Under the pieces are notes generated by a model. It was given only the letters and a program-made list of their open reading frames with translations. It did not search any database and was not told where the DNA came from. Both the position numbers and the translations under genes were made by a program. From Basidiobolus ranarum (Eukaryota; Basidiobolomycota; Basidiobolomycetes; Basidiobolales), in NCBI GenBank assembly GCA_040143965.1, contig JASJQH010006890.1:1-52309 (forward strand): a stretch of DNA of 52,309 nucleotides, written 5' to 3'. Below are positions 1 to 10,539 of the stretch, in pieces. Position 1 is the first letter of the stretch. The number at the start of each line of letters is the position of its first letter.

Positions 1-59
1 TACTCTTTAATAAATTTCTTTTTATTTCTGCTTGGAACACACGTGAGCTGTATAACGAA

Positions 60-3000
60 TTAAATGAAAACTCCTAAAGGAACGAACGTTTCCTTAGATA
101 GCGCAGTAACGCCTAGATTTTCATTCTTTAAGAAATTGCTTGGGAAAGTAACCAAATGTCCTCGTATGCTACTTAGCATCTCTTTGATTTGTTCGTTGGA
201 TTTTGTTTTGAGTGCACTATGGCCGGTCATGACTAGGCTGGAACTTGGCACAAACCCTGTGTATTCAACCCAGTTGGTGACCGTATCATCCGGAACACAT
301 CTGAATACAAGTCGATAGGTCTCCGTGTTTGTAGTCGCCGTGTTGTTCCAGATTTCATTGAAGAATCTATCTGATAGTGGATCCATTACTAGATTTTCTT
401 GGGGCGCACTTGGATCGTTATTTGGCATTTGGAAGGATGGCTCATTACTTGTGCTAGGCTTTTTGGGATCTTGGAGCTCATTTCGAGATTGAGTATCATC
501 ATAGAGCAGACCAACGTGCTCTTTGAAAATAGCACATCTAAGAGTATGTGCAAATTTGGCTGCTTTGTACTACAGACACATCAGTATAATCCACTCTCAG
601 TATGGTTAGAGGACTTACAAATACCTGCTGGCCATCCATCATTGAAAGAACCTCTTCCTCGTCTTCAATAATCACAGCTATTTCTGAATCTCTGTTACCC
701 ATCATGGAACGGTCGTTTATATTGGCTAAGAGAAGTAATGAGTAAAGGACGTGCCGGACAAGACAATGTCATCAATTACCTGAACCACAAATCACGATGC
801 GGTCATCTACAATCATAAGTTTACTGTGGATGTAAGTCAATTCAGTGACATATTCCCCTTCCCTGTACTCATAATTGGTAACCACGTTCGATGTTTGCAA
901 GTTCCCACTTTGGTCTGCATCAGGTATCTGAGGCTGGACATTGGAAGGAATAACATCATGCACTGTGATCAGGTTAGTTTGACTTGCATCAGGGATCACC
1001 TCGTGTCTGGTCACGTAATTAGAAGTGCTCGTTGCGGAGCCTTGAGCATAACGATTATCACCAAGAAGCAGACGATCGAAGCGCGACGATAGCTCATCGC
1101 CAGAGAGTTCATTCATAGCATTGCCATCTGAATAAGGATTTCTGATCATATCGTAATTACGTAGACCGTAAAAGGAAATGTAATCCGACGGGTTTATATT
1201 TGCCTCAGATAATTTTTCGAAAATGGATGATCCACCACGGCTGATAGTGCGATATTGCCAATCCATGACCAGTCGGATGGTATTTGCATCCGCGGCATTG
1301 ATTTCGCTTTCGAATGCGGGCAAGAGTGGCATGGCAACAATTACTCGGAATTTACTTCTTTCCTGATTGGCACGAATAATTCTCTCCACAAGCGCCTAAG
1401 ATTCGGCGTACTCGATTAATATTATGGTATAGAATGTGGGTTTTTGTATTGGAACTCACCTGAGCAATTTTGTTTTTGATTTCATAGTTGTCGTTGTCCG
1501 ACGTAGAAGAAACTACCAGTCAAATTAGAGTCAAGATCGACCTCTAGGTTGTAGATGAAGAAGAATAACGTACGGAAGGGATACTTACCAAAGAATTGGT
1601 TCTCGATGTAAATGAAATGCTTAGCGTTACGTATGTTCTCCAGGTAAGCAGTATAAATGGAATGCTGATGTAGATGTTTGATTAAAACCTTAGATTATGA
1701 CTCCAACTTTCAAATGAACCAATTTACCTCGGTTTCGATACCGCTGCTCCACTGCCCACTACTTCGTAACACTTGAACTTTGCAATTACCTTTGGGAGTT
1801 TCATAATCAGCATTTTTCTCTTTGAACACGTAACTCAAGAAAGGCATGTCTTTCTTTTGCATTCCTTTTTCATTTTTAATGAAATTCCAACGATCTACAA
1901 AATGACGTTCAACATCCTCCACAGGTGGACCAGTGATACACAGTGCAATATCATGCCATGGCATTCTTGCAACATATTTGCGGTTGATAAGTTCTTGGTA
2001 GTATTGTGACACTATAAATTGCATTTAGTCAATACAATTACACGCAACTTCCTTTCGAATGTCCATGATAGGAAAAGCCTACCGTCAGAAAAATCCTTCA
2101 CTCTAGGGTTTGAATAATCCTGCCCTGGCCAGGTGTTATCAGAGGGATCATAATGATAGTCGGCCAAACGGTGAGAGTGAGTATCAAATCGACTAACATA
2201 GAATGAAATAAAACCAATCAGTAGCAGTACATATTTGCTAATACATCAGCCAGATTAGTACCCATAACATAAGTCCAAACCACCCAAGAAGGCTATCTTA
2301 GTATCAATTAAGCAGATTTTCTTAAGTTCACAGATGGATGTTAGTACAGATCACAAATAGACAAGGTACTTCTTGTGGCACTCTACCTCATGATGCTATA
2401 AACCACCAGCAATATGTGTTCATAGAATACATGAATATGTTATAACTAATTAGACAAGAACTTAATTGAACAGATCATCATAGTAACACTCACAGCCCAA
2501 AACATCGTTCCACCCGCTCCATGATCAGGGTGCCGCTGAACCGTGATATTAGGATGTAGGGCTTGTAGACAGAACTTAGTGTAGTGAGAGTTGATGGTTA
2601 AAGCCATAGATACTTCTTTATACACCATTATGTTAATAATAACACCCTCTTCTGCCTTTTTTTTGAGTAAACGATCCAGACGAAAGTCCTGATTCTCACT
2701 AGGAGGACGACGAAGGTACTAGGTAGTAACGGATCAATAAATAAGACAATTTTATGTGAACTTAAAAACAAGCATAACCACAGCATAGAAATAGACATAT
2801 ATGAACTATAGAGCTTTACGGGGAATTGAACTAACCACTTCAGGGCTTAGCCACCAATCCATAATGTATATGGTTTCTTTTGCTTCCAAAATGGCCTCAG
2901 AAACAGCATAGAAGTAGTCCTTGCCGTCTACAAACCACTTAGCATAGGCTCCATATCTTTCGGGCGCGAAAGAACCATATTTATTTGTATTTTCTGTCAT

Positions 3001-3099
3001 GAGGGTGTTTTCAACTATCTGGAGAGATTTTAAACCTTTACGTTGACTTAATGGGTAAAGAAACCGGTTTGAACATACCTGGAATTTCAAAACAATATC
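60..3099 (-). CDS. Phospholipase D, fungal PLD1-like, multi-exon
   Basis: Hydrolyses phosphatidylcholine to phosphatidic acid and choline at membranes. Read on the minus strand, the first recognisable exon holds [17 protein letters not shown] and MDWWLSPEV, followed by [18 protein letters not shown], a typical PLD N-terminal block. The first HKD motif is HHEKICLID, assembled from three exons (see 2387-2395). Next come [29 protein letters not shown] and YIENQFFG. The second HKD motif is HSKLMIVDD followed by [12 protein letters not shown]. The C-terminal exon (about 60-585) ends with [10 protein letters not shown] and a stop at 60-62. Introns are short GT-AG. A small exon at 3079-3099 (DIVLKFQ) joins the KWFVDG exon in frame, but I could not place the start codon upstream of it. 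No PX or PH domain was seen in the part read, so a plant/fungal short-type PLD is more likely than a PX-PH Spo14 form. Family certain; 5' end unresolved. Confidence 0.93.
2387..2395 (-). other. 9-nt microexon inside phospholipase D (His-His-Glu)
   Basis: Read on the minus strand, an intron with donor GTGAGT right after FWA (exon end at 2494) ends in TTTATAG at 2396. Then come nine bases coding HHE, then donor GTAGAG at 2386, with the next acceptor CTTAAG ending at 2321. Joining FWA + HHE + KICLID in phase 0 rebuilds the HxKxxxxD motif. Without these nine bases the catalytic histidine is missing, and retaining either flanking intron brings in stop codons. Confidence 0.8.
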
Positions 3100-3581
3100 C
3101 TATAAAAGCAGTCCTTACGCAACTTATTTAGGAGTATGTTATAAGTAGAAAAAAACGATTGGCTCAAAGCAAATAAAATATTTAGTTCATGAGTGACGTT
3201 AATACATATATATATGCGACGAAAGAAACAGTCATCATTGGCTGCATGCTGTTGATTACCTAGCTTTCTTTCACGTGATCGCTTGACCAAATAATTTATA
3301 TCAACTGAGCCTTATAATCAGTCCCTGAACACATTGTGTGACTAACATACTCGTATTTGATCGGAGAACGCTTGGTTCTTGATGTAAATATCATTTATAC
3401 AAATGGAGTTGAGATGGTGTAATTTAACGTAGGGTAATACATTTATTTGATGCAAGATATCTTCGGTTATGCAAGCTGAGGTAGGAGAAAGGCCAACGAT
3501 TCAGCTATAAAAGTGCTCTCTACTCTGGTATTGTCCTTATTACTTGAAAGCATACGCCCTCCCCCACCTCAAAGAAAAACC
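3100..3581. other. Gap between phospholipase D and small peptide gene
   Basis: This gap should hold the unplaced 5' exon or exons and promoter of phospholipase D (reading left) and the promoter of the small peptide gene (reading right). An open stretch on the minus strand near 3190-3290 is Lys/Arg-rich but has no ATG and no family resemblance. Confidence 0.5.
3506..3513 (+). promoter_or_regulatory. TATA box of the small secreted peptide gene
   Basis: TATAAAAG lies 76 bp upstream of the ATG at 3582, a usual TATA-to-start distance for a fungal gene with a short leader. Confidence 0.5.
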
Positions 3582-3707
3582 ATGAAAGTACCGTTTGCAA
3601 TCTTCGCAGCTTCTATACTCCTGGCTCTATTAACGACTTACGTAGAAGCAAAGCCATGCTGTGATAAGTTCACGGAAGCGGAGAACTCAGAGAATAGATT
3701 GGAATAG
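3582..3707 (+). CDS. Small secreted peptide (41 aa), function unknown
   Basis: A 41-codon frame starts MKVPFAIFAASILLALL, a textbook signal peptide (Lys2, hydrophobic core, then TTYVEA) with likely cleavage before KPCCDKF. The mature part would be only about 17-20 residues, with a CC pair and an acidic tail (EAENSENRLE). I chose the ATG at 3582 rather than an upstream in-frame non-ATG start because the signal peptide begins there and a TATA box lies 76 bp upstream. No homologous family is recognised. The frame could continue into a spliced exon: a GT occurs after the CC pair, but no convincing donor was seen. Poly-A-like AAAAAAT stretches follow about 65 bp after the stop. Peptide pheromone, host-directed peptide or chance frame are all open. 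Confidence 0.45.
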   Translation: MKVPFAIFAASILLALLTTYVEAKPCCDKFTEAENSENRLE

Positions 3708-3797
3708 CGTCGCAAAATCAATTTATCAGTTGAAATGTTTTGTTGATAAATGAAGGCTTCATTTTATCAAAAAAAATATATAAATTTGATACCGGGA

Positions 3798-5468
3798 TCA
3801 TATATCAATAACCTTGGTAGTAATAGTCTGTAGAATTGAAAGTTTGAGTAACTAGAAGTTGAAGCTGTTCAGATTAAATTTAAATATTACTTACATCATT
3901 GCAATAAGGGCATAAGCCGAATAAGGTACTAAAGCTTTGTCGAGTGGAAGGAACTGCTCGTAGCCACTAGTTGGATATATCACAAAAATCCATTGAGCTT
4001 CGCTGATTTGAAATACCATCGCAAGTGTCATAAGACGTACCTCGTATAAGCAACGATTATGAAATGGTTGCCCACATTTACTGTTTGAACATAGCTGATC
4101 CGGTATATTCTCATCCAAGCGATATGAATAACATATCCCACATTCCACACTTAATTCATTTTTGGTAGATGCATGGCGAGATGGAAATTTGATCGCAAGG
4201 ATGCGCTCAAGATTTTTTCTTGGGGTTTCCTTGAAATCCCTATATATAAATATATAATGTCACTGTTGGTATTTAGCATGTAACAGTGCCTGGCAATGAA
4301 TACTGACCAACTCCTCAGGTTTTCGTTAATTAGTTTACGGATGGGCGCGACGGCTGATTCAGCACCAAAAATTTGGCATTGCGGTATCGAGTGCGGGTCT
4401 TGAGGATTCAGATCAATTTGTAAAGAACACAAATTCCCTAAGAGTTCAAACACTAAGAAAAATCTCAATTAAACTCAACAACTATTGTCCTTTACCTAAA
4501 GCAATTCTACGCATCATGATATTCCTAGTCGGTTTTTCAGGTTCCAACACCCATGCGTTTTGGTCCAAATCATCCAACATATTCCACACCTCGTTATATT
4601 TTTCCAATACCTCACAATATTGTTCAATAATGGACACCAAATGAAAATCATCCTTGTTGATTTTGAAATTTATCGATTCAGGCAGTTCTACCAAGCATTC
4701 AGGTGGCTCTGTCGGGAAGTTCTCAGAAAACTGAAGTACTAATGAATGCCTTCGGCCGGCGGAATCCCTATCGACATGGATCAGTTGTTTGGTAGCTAAT
4801 AAAAGAGGTGAAGTGGTTGGTTTAGAATGTAAAAAGCAACCTACAATATTACAAGTGCCACTTTCTGGAAATCCGCATCAATTTTCTCTACTTTATCCCA
4901 GCCTATGCTATCAATCTCAGAGAGTATAGTGGTATAATATTCCGTTGAGAGTAGCTTTTCCTGTGGCTCTTGGGTTAATAAGTCTTCCTACTCAAAGTAC
5001 GAAAATTTGTTGAGTGAGTTACCTCTTTAAAAAATACAACGAAATGTCCCCTACTATTAAGTGTTTTAAATCTAGGAAGAATGCATGAATATCGGTGCAC
5101 TGCTCTAATCTCTACAAGTTATATATTGAAGGTTTATAAAGTCAGTAATATTTTCTTTCTATAATAACATAGAATATTAATGATAGTCTTACGTTTAGTA
5201 TAGCTTCTTCTTGATCATGCAACAATCTTTTTAATTCTGGATCACCAAATAATCTAGCTTCCTTCAAGTTATGTGCTTCTTGTAGATGGATTTCAAAAGA
5301 AAATTCTTTATTCTATTTCAGGAGGGTTACTAATACAAAATCTATCAACAAATCTCGGACTTGTGTAAAGTAATCTACCTGTACTGTAATGAAGCCCTGG
5401 TATTGCGTACCATTCGTATTTGTGGGAATTATCAAAGGAAACGTTGCGACTCTATTCAAGCTTGACAT
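3798..5468 (-). CDS. FANCL: FANCL, Fanconi anaemia E3 ubiquitin ligase
   Basis: FANCL monoubiquitinates FANCD2/FANCI in interstrand-crosslink repair. On the minus strand the start MSSLNRVATF lies at 5468, and YQGFITVQ plus NKEFSFEIHL match the N-terminal ELF domain. Further exons give IGWDKVEKIDADFQKVAL and WVLEPEKPTRNIMMRRIALG, then CSLQIDLNPQDPHSIPQC (UBC-RWD/DRWD region). The C-terminal RING is ECGICYSYRLDE, then CGQPFHNRCLYE, WLRAVPSTRQSFSTLF and CPYCND. An intron with donor GTAAGT after CPYCND leads to a last exon TITTKVIDI and a stop at 3798-3800, matching the KPITLKM tail of animal FANCL. At about 370 residues it equals the human length (375), and all zinc ligands of the RING are present. 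It is divergent from the UBX gene and shares a 373-bp promoter gap with it. Confidence 0.93.
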
Positions 5469-5841
5469 CGAAATTTCGAATGCTATCGTAGCTTATTTGT
5501 GTTTAAGACAATAACCAGTGAAAGGATGTTTAATTGGTTAACTTCCAAATCAACTTACGTGTCATATAATATGCATTTATATACTCGAGAGTACAATATA
5601 CTCAAAACAGATCACATTAAGCAACCTTTGGATCTATATCGACTACCAGTTTAAATGTAAGCGACCATCTCAGTTTCAACAATTCGCCCATTACCGACGA
5701 AAACTTAATAGACTACAAGTTTTGGAAATAGGGAAATTGTGACTGAATGATTCTTGTCCTGTTTTAGTAAGAGGGTAACTAATATGATTCTAGTAGTATA
5801 TATTTCCGTGAACAGCGTGTTCTTTCCAACAATCCGCAAGC
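5469..5841. promoter_or_regulatory. Shared divergent promoter gap, FANCL / UBX protein
   Basis: A 373-bp gap separates two divergent starts (5468 minus, 5842 plus). It is AT-rich, with TATATAA-like runs near 5595 and 5800. I see no frame or repeat that suggests another gene. Confidence 0.5.
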
Positions 5842-7521
5842 ATGCAAGTACACTGGTTTAAAGGCTCTTATAAGCAAGCATTACTCGAAGCAGACCAAAA
5901 AAATATACCGCTCCTCACATTTATATATGGTAATCGAGCAAGACAATTGCACCTTCCCCAACGACTAATAATGACTTATTTTCAGACAAAAGTAATGATA
6001 GCGGAATCATGAGCCAGCGACTTGACTCTGAATTGGTATGCTAGTTTGTCAGTGTGACTCCTTGTAACCTGAAATTACTGAGCCTTGTCGTAGGTCTATA
6101 CCGCTATCGAAGAGAAGTTAATACCTGTCAAAGTTCCCGCTACTAGCGAAGAAGCTTTGTGGCTAGGTCAACTATGTGAGTAGATATTGGTGACTGTTTA
6201 GTTTTAAACGTTACTAATTTTTATTCTAGCCCCAACAAATCAGCTCCCTTGTGTTTTTATCGTTAGGTAATTTTGAAGACCTCAAATCAAGCTGCATCAT
6301 TTTTGCTAATACACTCATAAGCTCGGGTCGCGTAGTGTACAGTATGGTTGGAACGATGCCTGAAACAGTTATACGTAGCCGGATCAAAAGTATAACGGAT
6401 ATGCATAGCATCATGGATGGCCCTCCTTTACCTGAGACGAACACGTTTCCCTCAATCATTCCTCGCACTCTTTCATCTGAATGTGATGCTTCAGTTGCCA
6501 AGTCTACCCCTAACAAAAAGAAAATAAGATTTCATATCCCCGACAAAAATAAGGTATGTTTTCTAATACGAGACGGCCTTTCTTTGGCTCTTAGTATTAC
6601 TTACTAACTAGTGCTCCCAAAGAGTGAAAATCACGGATCACATAAATCAATCGTAAAAATGGCAACACAACCAGGAGAAGATAAGGATAATATGTGCCCC
6701 CATCCAATGCAGACTGAGTATGCAAAGTTAAAGCCACTTCATTGATAAAGATTCAAATATGCTTAGTTAATTTAGCTCTTTAGACAAGTGTGAGCTTACG
6801 GTTAGACTATTGGACGGTTCTCTGTTGAACTTGCAATTAAGCCCAAACGAAACCCTGGCCCAAATCATCGGATCTATCAAGAAAGTAATGTTGGAGTCTT
6901 AGTAACTAGTGTGTGTGACCTAATAATAATACTGTGTAGAACCGAACCGATAGTTGCACTTCGTTTACTCTCGTTCAAAGGTTTCCGTATCGCCTATTCA
7001 CTCGAAAGGACTTGTCAAAAAGCATGCGTGACTTAAATCTATGTCCAATTGCAACTGTAGACATGGAGGTAATATAATGGAGTGATATTTGAATGATCAA
7101 AAGTAACCTGTTCTGTTTATTTATGATAGCCTCCCATAGAAAGTCATCAGAGTGTTGGTAAAAATATCCTAATGAGAGTTGGCTCCTTACTGTCGATAGG
7201 TTCTCGTAAAACTTAGACCTTACGTGTGTATATGGTTTGATATACCCAGTTTAATACATTCCATGTGTAGTGGCAACATTGTTCCACTGTTCCTAAAAAT
7301 ATGCAAGTGTCGATTATATGTGTACAACTATGTCAATCACGAGTCACGAGTTGTTGGTGGATTCACGAGAATAGTGCTTCTGCTTGAGTTGATTTTTAAC
7401 GATTTTTTATTGATTGCCATTTTCAGATGGAGCGAGTGATCTAGGTCGTCCAGGGCGATCAAATCAGCATAGAATGGTACATAAACCAGTCCCTGCGCAT
7501 AACTTTTCAAATTCCATATGA
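5842..7521 (+). CDS. UBX-domain protein, UBXN4 (erasin)-like
   Basis: Likely a p97/Cdc48 adaptor, ER-associated by analogy to UBXN4. The exons 5842-5929, 5986-6035, 6094-6175, 6230-6266, 6322-6553, 6623-6717, 6776-6884, 6940-7068, 7130-7199 and 7427-7521 join in phase to 328 residues. The N-terminus MQVHWFKGSYKQALLEA followed by PLLTFIYG, LWLGQLSPTNQLPCVFIV and SSGRVVYSMVGTMPETVI is the thioredoxin-fold region typical of UBXN4. The C-terminal UBX domain runs from CELTVRLLDGSLLNLQ to FPYRLFTRKDLSKSMRDLNL. It keeps the FP(Y)R loop that docks in p97, and CPIATV follows. The last intron (227 bp) is long for this window; if it is retained, the protein stops at 7216 after SIGSRKT. The membrane segment expected after the UBX domain in UBXN4 is not obvious here, so membrane attachment is unproven. 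Confidence 0.82.
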
Positions 7522-7788
7522 TTACAAGTATTTTGGTTCCATCCCCTTTCCATTTCTGCTGCTTATCCTGTATTGCCTTTGGTGTTTACTTCAACAGAAC
7601 TTTTAAAAACATTCCAAGTGTTGACAACCTAACAACCGATCAATCGTATCTACTCATCAAAATATCACTTGATTATTCTTAGTGTTTGCTCTCGTACTCA
7701 GAGTGAAATTCTTCATACTTATTCTTCACATTCTACCAGACCAGCACAATTCTTGTATACTTTTTTAGTCCAGAAAGGTATTTCTAAA

Positions 7789-9368
7789 ATGGCTTTGATG
7801 TTACGCCACAATAGAAACTTTCGAAAGACTCCCATCTCCTTACGCCTTCACCAACGTGCGTACACCCGAAGTGTTGGTAGCCGTTTGGTACCATCACTTT
7901 CCAGTCAGCAACATCCGCATGGCAAATTCTCTACATATGCAACAACTCCGGGTCGAGTGCCAAACCATATAAGTGAGAATATTCTCGAAAATACCGACCA
8001 AAAAGTGCCCTCTCTAGGAGTCAGTTGGTTAGACGGACTTGAGTGGAACTATCAGTACCATTTTAAGCAACCTGACAGCCCAACGAAAGAGCCCAAAGTT
8101 GTGGAAGAAAGGGAGGAAGGTCTATTACCTACTTCGGTGATTAACAAAGAACTCCGGAAAAATGAGAAAACCAATGTCACCCATAAAAGTAAAATACCTA
8201 GATTTGATACAAACCAGCTGGCTTCAAATTCGCCAATTGAAGATCATCACACTGAGCTGTCAAATGACGCTCACGATGCTTGGTACTTTGGTGTGTTTGA
8301 TGGACATGCAGGTAAATATTGCTCCCAAAAATTGGCTAATAAGCTGGTCCATCAAGTACGTCACAACATAGAGAAATTAGAAGCAAACGAGGATCAGGAT
8401 GTTGTTGATTTGATAAGTCAGAGCATGATAAAAACCTTCGAAAACCTTGACCGAGAGATTGTTTGGGGCTCTCTGGGTGAAATCATAATCAATACAGAAA
8501 AGGCCATCCATGCTAGTTTACCTGCTGCTGTCTCTGGAAGCTGTGCTATTGTTGGGTATGTAGACACCAAAACCATGAACATCTTCGTCGCAAATACTGG
8601 TGATTCGCGTGCAGTAATCGGCTCCTTAGGTAGTGATCACAAATGGAATGCGTCGGAAATGAGCGTTGACCAAAACGCTTCTAATAGAAAGGAGAGAGAG
8701 AAATTGTACTCTGAGCATCCGGGTGAAGAAGCAACTGTCGTATCAAAAGAGCGAGTTCTCGGCTCACTAGGTATTCTTTCTATTCAAGTATTATACCACT
8801 TCAAATATTAATTCGTAACTTGTTCCATTGTTAGCCCCGACACGCGCATTTGGTAAGGTTCCTTTGATCAATTTGTACATGAGAGTGATATTAAGCTTTA
8901 CAAACAGGTGATTCGCGTTACAAATGGAGTGCCCGTACTCAATTAGCAGTAAAAGAAAACTTTTTTCCACGCATGCGTTCACCACCTGCTCATTACCACA
9001 CACCACCGTATGTCACGGCAACACCCGAAGTGAGGCACCGTCAACTCACTGGACAAGATAAATTTATGGTGATTGCCAGTGACGGTTTATTTGATTTGCT
9101 GAGCAACGAAGAGATCGTATTTCTGGTCGGGACATACATAGAACAAAAACAAACCAATAACTACTCCACCACAGACCCACATCCTCCAAAAGGGAAAAGT
9201 AGGTGGGCATATGTTGACGACAATGCGGCTACCCATTTAATCCGCAACGCGCTTGGTGGCAATTCCAAGAAAGAATTGAGTAAAATGCTGACCATCCAAG
9301 CGCCACATTCTAGAAATTTAAGAGACGACATAACCGTGACAGTGATCTTTTTCGAGGATTCTGTATAA
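7789..9368 (+). CDS. Mitochondrial PP2C-type Ser/Thr phosphatase (PDP/Ptc5-like)
   Basis: Probably dephosphorylates pyruvate dehydrogenase or another mitochondrial target. Exons 7789-8770, 8835-8852 (18 nt) and 8908-9368 give 486 residues. The ATG at 7789 begins MALMLRHNRNFRKTPISLRL, an Arg-rich amphipathic presequence. An in-frame start further upstream is less likely because it would bury that presequence. PP2C motifs in order: WYFGVFDGHAG (metal Asp), GSCAIVGYVD, NTGDSRAVIG, LAPTRAFGD (built across the 18-nt exon), IASDGLFDLLSNEEIV, and NLRDDITVTVIFF at the end (DD metal site). All manganese/magnesium aspartates are present. The DGHAG...APTRAFGD pattern, with about 100 residues between the DGLFD and RDDIT motifs, fits the PDP/Ptc5 branch rather than Ptc1. 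It converges with the PRELI gene. Confidence 0.92.
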
Positions 9369-9756
9369 GGATTGTAACCACATTAACTCATCCTCCCCCA
9401 CCCCATTGTAATTATCATCATCGACCTTCTAAAGTATACTTCCTGTGACAGTGGTTGGCATATTTAGATACCAGTTATTAAAACACAATCATAGTATGAA
9501 AATGGAACCAGTTCAATAAGTGACATAATTATTTTACTTGTAGGCCTTTGATAAACACAGATAACATACGTCGTTAATGATTGTGTGAGCATGAATTACC
9601 AAAGAGATGCAAACGATGGTTGGGTGATGAGTGACTTGAAATGCGAGATCGAATGTGTAGATGTTTTTATAATAGCAGTGTATAATATCCGTGTGGTGTT
9701 TGGATTGGGTTCTCAACGATAAGATTACTCCATCGCAAGGGTAGAATGCCGAAGGT
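9369..9756. other. 3' gap between convergent genes
   Basis: This gap holds the 3' ends of the PP2C gene (+) and the PRELI gene (-). A pyrimidine-rich CTCCCCCACCCC run at 9389-9402 follows the PP2C stop. I see no other gene. Confidence 0.5.
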
Positions 9757-10539
9757 TTACATGAACAATCGTCCACGTAGTAGCTGCTTTTCCCGAATCA
9801 TGTCCAATACATAAGACATACCTTTACGACTCTAGATGAATTAAGTATGTCAGATAGATATATGGGTTAGAATTATTGCCTTCAAAATGCTACCTTCATT
9901 GTATTATCTGCAAACTTTTTCACTCCAAATCCTTCTAGTTTACCGGTAAGACCCCAGCCAAGTTTAGAGATGATTCGTGCTTCAGTAGTGACCTTTGTCC
10001 TAATGCAATGGATAGCGTTAAAATGAGGTAAAGATGAAAGTGAACCGAATAGGCTTACCAATGCTTCTGTTCCGGGTGAGGTTTGAATGTTTGAGTCTCT
10101 TCGATTTGCATAATACGTGTATGGTTGAGATTTTTCGTGCAGGTGATCATTGTATTATTGTGGGGGTTAATAACAGATTCTTCGATAATAAAAGCCTCGT
10201 TATTCTTTATGATCTATGTTAATAAAACATGTTAGTTAAAGTCTTGGAATTAAGTAACAAAAATTTAATTACCTTTGAACCCCATTTGGGAAGAACACCT
10301 TTCTTTAAGAGTATACGAGTTGTGTGAAGACAACCTTCGGAATCTACATGTCTGTCTAGGACATCGGCTCCCAGGACGTGGGAAGCAAAAGGATTGGGAT
10401 AACGAAGCCAGAACGCTAGGGAAACATTCTCCCAAGGGTGTCTTCATACAAATAAATGAAAATTAATAAATAGTTAAGGTTAAGAGAAAATGCCACCAAC
10501 TTACTCGTATGAAAAAGTATTTTGATAAATTTTAACCAT
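9757..10539 (-). CDS. PRELI/MSF1 (UPS) family intermembrane-space lipid-transfer protein
   Basis: This family carries phosphatidic acid or phosphatidylserine between mitochondrial membranes in complex with TRIAP1/Mdm35. Five exons on the minus strand (10505-10539, 10273-10441, 10059-10213, 9894-9999, 9757-9831) join in phase to 179 residues, the normal family size. The N-terminus MVKIYQNTFSYEHPWENV is followed by AFWLRYPNPFASHVLGADVL and LHTTRILLKKGVLPKWG. The core is IIEESVINPHNNTMITCTKN, LNHTRIMQIEETQTFKPHPE and FGVKKFADNTMKSRKGM. No cleavable presequence is seen, as expected for proteins imported through Mia40/Mdm35. Sequence alone does not let me choose between Ups1-like (PA) and Ups2/SLMO-like (PS); the KYP-RYPNPF and KKGVLPKW style looks slightly closer to SLMO/Ups2-3. 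Confidence 0.92.

Noticed and set aside
7224-7439. 71-codon frame inside the last UBX-gene intron
   Set aside because: It does not join the UBX exons in phase without a stop, and skipping it gives a complete 328-residue protein; the intron is simply long.
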